From: JANMES01 sp038229715 | GTDB taxonomy: Bacteria > Planctomycetota > Phycisphaerae > Tepidisphaerales > Tepidisphaeraceae | Direction: 5' to 3' | Assembly (NCBI GenBank): GCA_038229715.1 | Contig: JBBROD010000018.1 | Coordinates: 1-64,000, forward strand | Length of the DNA stretch: 64,000 nt | Translations under genes and position numbers: made by a program | Shown here: positions 57,715 through 64,000 of the stretch, piece after piece | How positions within the stretch are numbered: position 1 is the stretch's first letter | Layout of the letters: each line of letters opens with the position of its first letter | Notes under the pieces: model-generated | What the model saw: only the letters and a program-made list of their open reading frames with translations | The model's database searches: none | Told to the model about the DNA's origin: nothing

Positions 57715-59511
57715 TCAGACATGGCTCTGAGGGAGCGTGCAAGTCACGGTAGTGCCGAGCCCGATTGAAGATTCGAGCCTGACAGTCCCGCCGAGCCCGT
57801 TGATGGCGTGTTTGACGATCGCCAGGCCGAGCCCGGTTCCACGCCCGCTGCTTCCGGTGCGCGCGGCGTTGACCTGGTAGAACCGCTCGAACACGCGATC
57901 CAGATGTTCCGGCGGAATACCAATCCCCGTGTCCGACACTTTGACGATGACCGCGGTCGGCTCGATTTCAACGCTCACCGTGACGCTCCCGCCGGCTGCG
58001 GTGTACTTGATGCTGTTTTCAACCAGGTTTTTTAGAACGAGATTCAGCAGACGTTCGTCGCTAAGGAACTCGGCTCTGGCCGGTCGTTCTTCAAATTTCA
58101 GCTCGACGAGTTTGCTCTGCGCCATCGGGCTCATGCTGCTGCGGAGCAGCGCGAACAAATCCGCGGCGCTTACTCGGGCGGACGTTGCGCGCAGGTCGGG
58201 GCGCTCAACGCGGGACAGATCGAGCAGATCGCGCAGCATGTCTTCCAGCCGTTGCAGGTGGCCGGCGATGATCAGCACGCACTTTTGGGTCTGCTCGGGG
58301 TCTTCGACGTACACGTCCTGAAGCGTCTCAAACGCGATCTTGATCGCCGCGAGCGGCGTGCGCAGTTCGTGACTTGCGTTGGCGACGAAGTCGGTCTTCA
58401 TCTGCACGGTGTTGGCGAGCGTGGTGACGTCGCGCAGCACCACCAGCACGCCGCCGCCGTCGGTGCGGGTGACGAAGGTTTGGTAGGTCAGTCGCTGGCC
58501 GTTGCGGGTGAGGCGGATTTCCCGCTGCTGATCGGCGTCGTTCGACCCGCCGTTGCGGGCGGAAGTGTCGGTTGAAGGCAGGACCTGATCGAACAATTCC
58601 AGAATCACTTCGTCGGTCACAATGCTGGCCGGGGTCTTTCCGATCGCCTGGCCGGTAGATACGTCCAGCAACCGAGCGCCGGGCGTGTTGATCAGCAGGA
58701 TGCGTTGCTGTGGATCGGTGAGCAAAATCGGATCGGGCAGTGTATCAACGACGGCCTGCAGGTCGCCGCGCTGGATGCGCAGTTCGACCAGCTGCTTTTG
58801 CAAGTTTTGGGCGACTTGATTAAGTCGCACGGAAAAAAACCGCAAATCATCGGCACCGGCCGGTTCAACGCGGGTTTCCCAATCGCCGGCCGCCAGTTTC
58901 TCGCTAGCGACGGCCAGGCGCCTGACGGGCGCGATCCACTGGCGGTTGAGGATGAACGACAGCGCCGCGATCGAGACCAGCGTCGCAATCGCCCCGCCGC
59001 CGACGATCGCCCAGACGGGGACATTCAGCGTCGCCCATTGCGTGCGCGGATAACTCAGGCGGACGACGTAGCCGTCGCGCTTGGAAGGGTCGACCAGGTC
59101 GGCAATGTAAATGGAGTCTTCCTGGATCGTGTCGTTGAACCGCAACTCCGTGCCCGACCCGGCGTGACGGGCAGCGATGACTTCCGGGCGGTCGTTGTGG
59201 TTCGGCAGCGTTTTCACGTCGGCCGCCGTGTCAAACACCAACTTGCCACTGCCTTCAATAAGCGTGAGGCGTGCATTCAGCAGATACGCGAAATCCGTCA
59301 TCTGCTGTTTGGTGGTTTCCGAGAGCTGATCCGCCTCCCCGGCCAACCGGTCGCGTAGCCTAACAGTGAGCTGGTTGAGATCTTTCAGTTGCTGCAGCCG
59401 AACCGCGCGATTCCCGGTGAGATAAATCACCGCCCCGCTGGCCGACACGATCAGCACGATCAGCAACGCGAACGGCAGGATGAGTCGTGAAAGGAACGGG
59501 CGAGAGGTCAT
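57715..59511 (-). CDS. phoR: Sensor histidine kinase, PhoR type
   Basis: 598 aa from the ATG at 59511. One membrane span near the start (ILPFALLIVLIVSASGAVIYL), a periplasmic region of about 140 residues, a second span, then HAMP (RRLAVASEKLAAGDWETRV). A PAS domain (LQAVVDTLPDPILLTDPQQ) precedes the H box FVANASHELRTPLAAIKIAF, the N box VLKNLVENSIKYT, and G boxes VSDTGIGIPPEHLDRVFERFYQV and GTGLGLAIVKHAINGLGG. It autophosphorylates and phosphorylates the regulator encoded just upstream. Phosphate is the expected signal from family resemblance, not demonstrated; the symbol is provisional. Confidence 0.85.
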   Translation of the reverse strand: MTSRPFLSRLILPFALLIVLIVSASGAVIYLTGNRAVRLQQLKDLNQLTVRLRDRLAGEADQLSETTKQQMTDFAYLLNARLTLIEGSGKLVFDTAADVKTLPNHNDRPEVIAARHAGSGTELRFNDTIQEDSIYIADLVDPSKRDGYVVRLSYPRTQWATLNVPVWAIVGGGAIATLVSIAALSFILNRQWIAPVRRLAVASEKLAAGDWETRVEPAGADDLRFFSVRLNQVAQNLQKQLVELRIQRGDLQAVVDTLPDPILLTDPQQRILLINTPGARLLDVSTGQAIGKTPASIVTDEVILELFDQVLPSTDTSARNGGSNDADQQREIRLTRNGQRLTYQTFVTRTDGGGVLVVLRDVTTLANTVQMKTDFVANASHELRTPLAAIKIAFETLQDVYVEDPEQTQKCVLIIAGHLQRLEDMLRDLLDLSRVERPDLRATSARVSAADLFALLRSSMSPMAQSKLVELKFEERPARAEFLSDERLLNLVLKNLVENSIKYTAAGGSVTVSVEIEPTAVIVKVSDTGIGIPPEHLDRVFERFYQVNAARTGSSGRGTGLGLAIVKHAINGLGGTVRLESSIGLGTTVTCTLPQSHV

Positions 59512-59517
59512 GGAATT

Positions 59518-59599
59518 GATTTTCAATCTGCAATGTGCAATTTGCAATCGAGAGTATCGCCTCTGTCAATTGCAAATTGCAAATCGCAAATTGAAAATT
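59518..59599. repeat. Inverted repeat between regulator and kinase genes
   Basis: 31-base arms (59518-59548 and 59569-59599) are near-perfect complements with the word CAATTTGCAAT. The right arm abuts the regulator's stop codon. Confidence 0.85.
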
Positions 59600-60370
59600 C
59601 TACTCCCCGCCCTCTTCCGGCGATTCCTGCAGGCGGTAGCCCACGCCTCGCACGGTATGCACCAGATAGCTCGCGGTGCCCAGCTTTTTGCGGATGCTGG
59701 TGATGTGAACGTCGATCGCGCGGTCGGTCACGAACACGTCGGTGCCCATGGCCTTGTCCATCAGCTGATCGCGTGTGAGCACCCGCCCTCGACTGTTCAC
59801 CAGCGCGCTCAACAGCTTGAACTCGGTCAACGTGAGTTTGATCACTTCACTATTCACGGACACTTCATGCTTGCTGGTATCGATCGACAGCGGCCCGGCC
59901 TTGAGGATGCCGGTATCGGTAACGGCCGATCCGATTTCCTTACGACGCAGCACGCTGGCCAGCCTGGCCAGCAGAATCTTCATGCTGAACGGCTTGGTGA
60001 CGTAATCGTCCGCGCCCAGCGTCAGCCCGACGACGACGTCGGTCTCTTCGCTCTTGGCGGTGAGCATGACGATCGGCGTGCTGCTTGTTCGCGTGTCGGC
60101 CTTCAGGCGACGGGCGACTTCGGTCCCATCGATCCCCGGGAGCATCAGATCGAGCACCACCAGGTCGGGCAGTTCGCGGAACGCGGTGTCGATCGCGTCA
60201 TTGCCGTTTGCGGCGCTGACGATATCGTAGCCGTTACGCTGCAGGTTGTAGGTGATGAGATCAACCAGGTCTTTTTCATCGTCTACCACCAGCACCAAGC
60301 GCTTGCCTCGGGTGCGTGTGACGGTTTTAATATTTTCAGTCATCCGCGTCGTGTCCATGGTTCGGGTCAT
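59600..60370 (-). CDS. phoB: OmpR/PhoB-family response regulator
   Basis: 256 aa from the ATG at 60370, chosen because AGGTGG lies at good spacing. The receiver domain has acidic LVVDDEKDLVD, phospho-acceptor Asp in VVLDLMLPGIDG, Thr in IVMLTAKS and Lys in DDYVTKPFS. The C-terminal winged helix contains TLTEFKLLSALVNSRGRVLTRDQLMDKAMG and HTVRGVGYRL. It should bind direct-repeat DNA; a TTAACA-N5-TTAACA pair lies 104 bases upstream in the divergent gap. Its kinase partner is the next gene. Confidence 0.92.
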   Translation of the reverse strand: MTRTMDTTRMTENIKTVTRTRGKRLVLVVDDEKDLVDLITYNLQRNGYDIVSAANGNDAIDTAFRELPDLVVLDLMLPGIDGTEVARRLKADTRTSSTPIVMLTAKSEETDVVVGLTLGADDYVTKPFSMKILLARLASVLRRKEIGSAVTDTGILKAGPLSIDTSKHEVSVNSEVIKLTLTEFKLLSALVNSRGRVLTRDQLMDKAMGTDVFVTDRAIDVHITSIRKKLGTASYLVHTVRGVGYRLQESPEEGGE

Positions 60371-60473
60371 CGTACCACCTCTGGTAAACCCCCGCATTTC
60401 GTGCCACCTCGACGAACTGCTATACTCTTGACCGTGCATTAGAGTTCTCGTGGAAGCCGATGGCGTCAAGCTA

Positions 60474-60490
60474 TTAACACTTCCTTAACA
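60474..60490. promoter_or_regulatory. PhoP/PhoB-like direct-repeat site
   Basis: TTAACA at 60474-60479 and again at 60485-60490, separated by five bases (11-bp period), the arrangement of the Bacillus PhoP box. It lies between divergent regulator and lipoprotein genes, 20 bases before the latter's ATG. Confidence 0.5.
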
Positions 60491-60509
60491 AGGCACATAG
60501 GAGACGCTG

Positions 60510-61814
60510 ATGAAACCCTTCAACCGCGCTACGAAGTGCCTAACCCTTGCCTTGCTGCTGATTTGCGCCGGCTGCCGCGTGCCGGCCCAGATCGTTTGGT
60601 CGCCGGACGGGGCGACGGCGGCGTATCGGATCGAAGATCGTGCCTACTTAATCGATGCAGGCGGAAAAATCGTGACCTCGCTGGGCACCGTACTCGGTGG
60701 TTTCGCGTGGTCGGCGGATTCCAAAACCCTCTACTTCGCGAGCAGTTCCGAACTGGCCGACCCCGTTGTCGCACCCGACACCGCGTGGAGTTCGCCGGAG
60801 CGGCCGATCCAACCGCCGGAACCGGCAGCGCCGACCACCGCGCCCACCAGCCGGCCGACAAAATTCGTCGAAGTGCAGGCGCTGGCCGGCGGGAAGGCAA
60901 CGTCGCTCGTCAAATTCGCCGCCGGGGATGCGATGCACATGGCGCTCTCTCCCGACCAGAAGTGGCTGGCGATCGTCTGCGATACCGACGCCGCCGCCAC
61001 GTTCTCCGTCTACATCCTGCATTTGCCGGACAAGCACTTATACCTGCTGAGCGGTTTTGCGGGCTTTGGGATGTGCTTCACCGGTCCGAATCGGCTGGCG
61101 TATATCGAGCCGGACCGCATCGCCGACAAGGCCGACAATCTCACCGGCAAAGTCGTTGAGGTGACGCTGAATGCCGGGGCAGCCAAGCTTGATCGGACCG
61201 CGTTATTCGACGTGCTGCCCGGCGAAACGCCTTACCTGGCCGCGCTGGGCGAGAACCTGTTGGTCACCAGCGTCAGCCGAAGCTTCCCGGGCAAGCCGAT
61301 CGCCGATGACGATAAGCGCATCTGTAAGCTCTACCTCTGGACGCGCGCCAACTGCGGGATCGTGAGCATCGCCGACGAAGTCGGGCCGCTGTTCGCAGTC
61401 TCGCCGGACGGGCAGCGCGTGCTGATCGAAAAGATTTCCCCCAAGACCGACCAATCGCCCGCCAAGCGGGAGTTGCAGGTCGTCCGCACCAACGGCTCCG
61501 ACGGCCACATGCTGCGCGACCTGAGCAAGCACGACGCATTCGCCCTCTGGCCGGCCTGGCGAGGGAACAGCGAGATCACGTTTACCGCGCCTGAGGAAGA
61601 CGCCGAGGCCGTTACCGTCGACGGGCAAAACCGCCTGCAGTACGAGGTGATCCACTACCGCCTGAACGGCACCTATGATCTGGAGCCGATCACAAAGCTG
61701 AGCGAACCGTGGAAAACTGGCATGCGGCCGTATGTGGTGATTCAAGATGTGGTGATACAAGGCGGGCCGACAACGAAAATGAACCCGACGAGTCAGCCAA
61801 CGACGAAGGAATAA
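60510..61814 (+). CDS. Lipoprotein with beta-propeller-like (TolB/WD40-type) repeats
   Basis: 434 aa. Lipoprotein signal CLTLALLLICAGC. Repeats such as IVWSPDGATAAYRI, FAWSADSKTLYFAS, MALSPDQKWLAIVC and FAVSPDGQRVLIEK match PD40/TolB-like propeller blades. A Pro/Thr-rich stretch near 100 (PTTAPTSRPTKF) separates two blade groups. Probably a periplasmic binding or scaffolding protein. GGAGA sits before the ATG. The PhoP-like repeat upstream suggests it may belong to the regulon. Confidence 0.68.
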   Translation: MKPFNRATKCLTLALLLICAGCRVPAQIVWSPDGATAAYRIEDRAYLIDAGGKIVTSLGTVLGGFAWSADSKTLYFASSSELADPVVAPDTAWSSPERPIQPPEPAAPTTAPTSRPTKFVEVQALAGGKATSLVKFAAGDAMHMALSPDQKWLAIVCDTDAAATFSVYILHLPDKHLYLLSGFAGFGMCFTGPNRLAYIEPDRIADKADNLTGKVVEVTLNAGAAKLDRTALFDVLPGETPYLAALGENLLVTSVSRSFPGKPIADDDKRICKLYLWTRANCGIVSIADEVGPLFAVSPDGQRVLIEKISPKTDQSPAKRELQVVRTNGSDGHMLRDLSKHDAFALWPAWRGNSEITFTAPEEDAEAVTVDGQNRLQYEVIHYRLNGTYDLEPITKLSEPWKTGMRPYVVIQDVVIQGGPTTKMNPTSQPTTKE

Positions 61815-61822
61815 GAATGTGG

Positions 61823-61905
61823 GTTGTAAGTTGTATTTTGTAAGTTGTTGAATCAACCCAACTCACAACTCACCACATACAACCTACAACCTACAACAAA
61901 CAAGC
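61823..61905. repeat. Imperfect inverted repeat before pduO-type gene
   Basis: GTTGTAAGTTGTA-rich left half (about 61823-61850) and ACAACCTACAAC-rich right half (to 61905) are loose complements. The right half abuts the adenosyltransferase ATG at 61907. Confidence 0.65.
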
Positions 61906-61906
61906 A

Positions 61907-62452
61907 ATGAAGATTTACACCAAAACCGGAGACGACGGCACGACCGGCCTGATCGGCGGCGATCGGGTGCGCAAGTGCGATCCGCGCTTGGATTGCTACG
62001 GCACGATCGACGAAACCAACGCCTCTCTCGGGCTCGCAGCCGTTACCGCGCCGGCGCCGCTCCTGCCGATGCTCCGCGACATCCAGAACGACCTGTTCGT
62101 CATCGGCAGCCATCTCGCCACACCGGCCGAGAGCGTACACGCGCAATCTCTACCGATTCTCGACGAAGCGATGATCACGCGGCTGGAAATGCAGATCGAC
62201 TCCGCCGAGCAGACACTGCCGGCGCTGCGACAGTTCATCCTGCCCGGCGGGACCGAAACCTCCGCGCGACTTCACCTGGCCCGCACGATCTGCCGCCGCG
62301 CCGAGCGGCTGCTCGTCAACTTCGGGCTCGATCGCCCCGTGCCGACGATGATCCTGACGTATCTCAATCGCCTGAGCGACTGGCTGTTCGTCCACGCAAG
62401 ATTAGCCAACCACCTCGCCGGCGTCGCCGACGTGCCGTGGGAAAAGAAATAA
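61907..62452 (+). CDS. PduO-type ATP:cob(I)alamin adenosyltransferase
   Basis: 181 aa, the usual length of the stand-alone domain. MKIYTKTGDDGTTGLIGGDRV is the ATP-binding N-terminus. CYGTIDETNASLGLA and later RRAERLLV are conserved, and the C-terminal YLNRLSDWLFVHARLAN is the family signature for cobalamin. It transfers the adenosyl group from ATP to cob(I)alamin, making coenzyme B12. No B12-dependent enzyme or riboswitch is visible in the window. Confidence 0.93.
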   Translation: MKIYTKTGDDGTTGLIGGDRVRKCDPRLDCYGTIDETNASLGLAAVTAPAPLLPMLRDIQNDLFVIGSHLATPAESVHAQSLPILDEAMITRLEMQIDSAEQTLPALRQFILPGGTETSARLHLARTICRRAERLLVNFGLDRPVPTMILTYLNRLSDWLFVHARLANHLAGVADVPWEKK

Positions 62453-62457
62453 CGCCA

Positions 62458-62562
62458 CCCGTACCACGGGCCTCCGGCCCGTGCGAGAAACTCTCATCTT
62501 CCGTCAAAACATTTTCTGAAATCCGAACGCGGCGGGCACGGTCCGGAGGACCGTGGTACGGG
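62458..62562. repeat. Paired inverted repeat, CCCGTACCACGGGCC family, copy 2
   Basis: 27-bp arms (62458-62484 and 62536-62562) pair with two mismatches. The left arm is identical to the arm at 22491-22517. Confidence 0.87.
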
Positions 62563-62605
62563 GCACGTTATAGAGATCGTCTACACGCCGTGCTACATTC
62601 ATCGA

Positions 62606-63049
62606 ATGATCCGCAAACTCGCCCATCTCTGTCTCGTGACCGATCAACTCGACATTCTGCGCGATTTCTATACCCAGAAGCTCGGCTTCACGGTGCAGTT
62701 CACGTTCCATAACGAAAAACGCAACAACGAAGTATTCGGTTATTACCTCAACTGTGGCGACACCACGTTCATCGAAATCTTCGACCGCGTCCGCAAGCAC
62801 CACGTGTGGGGCGGGAATCATCCGCTGGGAACAGTTACCAAGGGCAATCAGATGGACCATCTCTGCTTTGAAGTGACCGGCCTGAAGGAATTCCGCGAAG
62901 AGCTCGAACGCCGTGGCGTGAAGATGGGGCCGATGAATTCTGGGATGGACAAATCTCTGCAAGCCTGGACCACCGACCCGGACGGAAACCGCATCGAGCT
63001 GATGGAATACACGCACTCCAGCTGGCAGCTGAATCCGCAGGCAGAATGA
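62606..63049 (+). CDS. VOC (glyoxalase/bleomycin resistance) family protein
   Basis: 147 aa, a single VOC domain. IRKLAHLCLVTDQLDILRDFYTQKLGF is the first beta-alpha-beta-beta-beta unit with the metal His near residue 7. MDHLCFEVTGLKEF starts the second unit with a further His, and DPDGNRIELMEYT holds the late Glu ligand. It may be a lactoylglutathione-lyase-like or other metal-dependent isomerase or dioxygenase; substrate unknown. Confidence 0.85.
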   Translation: MIRKLAHLCLVTDQLDILRDFYTQKLGFTVQFTFHNEKRNNEVFGYYLNCGDTTFIEIFDRVRKHHVWGGNHPLGTVTKGNQMDHLCFEVTGLKEFREELERRGVKMGPMNSGMDKSLQAWTTDPDGNRIELMEYTHSSWQLNPQAE

Positions 63050-63128
63050 CAATCGAGCCTTAAACGACTGCGGCGTTCCGCAATCGTCCAAGGCTGATTG
63101 TGACTGAATCAGAACGTGCGCAGGCCGC

Positions 63129-63887
63129 TCAACGGAAACCGCCGGAGATATTCAGCGTTTCGCCGGTGATCCACGATGCGTCGCTGGATGCGAGGAACAC
63201 GACCGCCGGCGCGATGTCGACGGTCTGCCCGATTCGCCCGAGCGGGGTTGTGGCTTCGATCTGTTTGCGGAAGTCGTTGTCCGCATTTGTAATGCCGGCC
63301 GAACTGGTGCCTTCGGTCTCCACCATGCCGGGATTGATCGAGTTCACACGGACCTTTTTCGGCCCGAGTTCTTTCGCGAGCGATCTGGTCACCGCGTCGA
63401 CGGCGGCCTTGGTGGCGCTGTAGACCGACGCGTTCGGCGGGGCGGCGGTCGCGACGACGGAACTGATGTTAATGATGCTCCCGCCCCCGTCGCCGAACTG
63501 CTTGGCGGCTTCCTGGCTCGCCAGCAGCAGGCCGAGCACATTCAGGTTGAACTGCTTGTGGAAGTGCTCCGGGGTGATCGCTTCCAGCGGCGCGAAATCA
63601 TAAACGCCGGCGTTGTTGACGAGGATATCGACCCGGCCGAACGCTTTTTTCGCGTCGGCAAATAGCTTGGCCGCGTCGGCAGGCTTGGACAAATCCGCCT
63701 GCACCGCGACGGCCCGCCCGCCCTTGCCGGCGATCTCGGCCACCACGCGGTCGGCCCCTTCCTTGCTCGACGAATAGTTCACCACCACCGCCGCCCCGGC
63801 CTCAGCCAGGTGCTTGGCGATCGCCGCGCCGATTCCCTTGGAAGCACCCGTTACGACCGCAACTTTACCGCTCAACTTGGTAGACAT
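63129..63887 (-). CDS. SDR family oxidoreductase (3-oxoacyl-ACP reductase-like)
   Basis: 252 aa from the ATG at 63887; AAGG upstream favours it over 63896. The cofactor loop is VTGASKGIGAAIA, the VDILVNNAGV motif follows, the catalytic Ser lies in IINISSVVA, and YSATKAA holds Tyr and Lys. RVNSINPGMVETEG fits the substrate loop and the end WITGETLNISGGFR the dimer interface. It uses NAD(P)H; substrate unknown. A TetR-style palindrome lies upstream, so a regulator may be encoded beyond the window edge. Confidence 0.9.
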   Translation of the reverse strand: MSTKLSGKVAVVTGASKGIGAAIAKHLAEAGAAVVVNYSSSKEGADRVVAEIAGKGGRAVAVQADLSKPADAAKLFADAKKAFGRVDILVNNAGVYDFAPLEAITPEHFHKQFNLNVLGLLLASQEAAKQFGDGGGSIINISSVVATAAPPNASVYSATKAAVDAVTRSLAKELGPKKVRVNSINPGMVETEGTSSAGITNADNDFRKQIEATTPLGRIGQTVDIAPAVVFLASSDASWITGETLNISGGFR

Positions 63888-63913
63888 GACGTCCATCCTT
63901 CCTAAAAAGTGTT

Positions 63914-63989
63914 ATTCTGTACCGATCGGTAAAATATATTCAGTTGAATTCGGGATGTCAAGCGGATAATGTATCAGTAGGTACAGAAT
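63914..63989. promoter_or_regulatory. Palindromic operator region upstream of the SDR gene
   Basis: TACCGATCGGTA (63920-63931) is a perfect palindrome of the ACCGATCGGT type often bound by TetR-family repressors. ATTCTGTACC (63914-63923) is repeated as its complement GGTACAGAAT (63980-63989), 56 bases apart. This suggests two operator sites in a divergent promoter region cut by the window end. Confidence 0.5.
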
Positions 63990-64000
63990 AGCACCCGAGA

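Overview
The window looks like a GC-rich chromosomal segment (about 60% GC by eye) from a Planctomycetota bacterium, most likely class Phycisphaerae. The clues are a secreted beta-helix protein with the planctomycete N-terminal motif (FEALEVRQMMS), a NagB-LmbE fusion, a DciA-type helicase loader near dnaN, a mosaic ECF anti-sigma factor, and a dense population of paired inverted repeats. Taxonomy is inferred from these features, not from a marker-gene search. There is no rRNA, CRISPR array, prophage, insertion sequence or transposase gene.

Layout. 0-10 kb: a SUKH (SMI1/KNR4) gene coupled to a nucleoside 2-deoxyribosyltransferase-like gene, a large SGNH esterase, an unknown secreted protein, MltA, and a Zn/Mn-type ABC transporter (ATPase and permease only). 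9-15 kb: a GT2 glycosyltransferase and a sulfotransferase, then a probable replication region with DnaA-box-like sites, an AT-rich stretch and a DnaA-trio-like run, followed by dnaN, an unknown gene, a truncated DciA copy, a methyltransferase and full-length dciA. 15-26 kb: a repetitive secreted protein, ettA, a VWA protein, a BtpA-family protein, rpoN, an ECF sigma factor with its anti-sigma factor, and a tail-anchored zinc ribbon. 26-35 kb: NagB-LmbE, GH29 fucosidase, tRNA-Gly(TCC), an HDAC-like deacetylase next to a GNAT-like protein, and alanine dehydrogenase divergent from a class III aminotransferase. 35-50 kb: an SNF2 helicase, membrane proteins, a D-2-hydroxyacid dehydrogenase, PilZ-like and YdjY-like proteins, an alpha/beta-hydrolase lipoprotein, a DeoC-like protein lacking both catalytic lysines, a GT4 glycosyltransferase and two PilT-type ATPases. 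50-64 kb: an outer-membrane barrel protein, a PPOX protein, an orphan beta-class DNA methyltransferase, ThiD2-ThiE, MurJ, a beta-helix protein, a PhoB/PhoR pair, a propeller lipoprotein, a PduO adenosyltransferase, a VOC protein and an SDR oxidoreductase.

The main non-coding signal is about twenty paired inverted-repeat elements in roughly eight sequence families. Most sit at gene ends. One is in frame inside thiE, two are nested inside others, and one family repeatedly begins exactly one base after a stop codon. The best candidates for something new are this stop-codon-linked repeat family, the dciA duplication around a methyltransferase beside the probable origin, the SUKH/deoxyribosyltransferase pair, and the mosaic anti-sigma factor.
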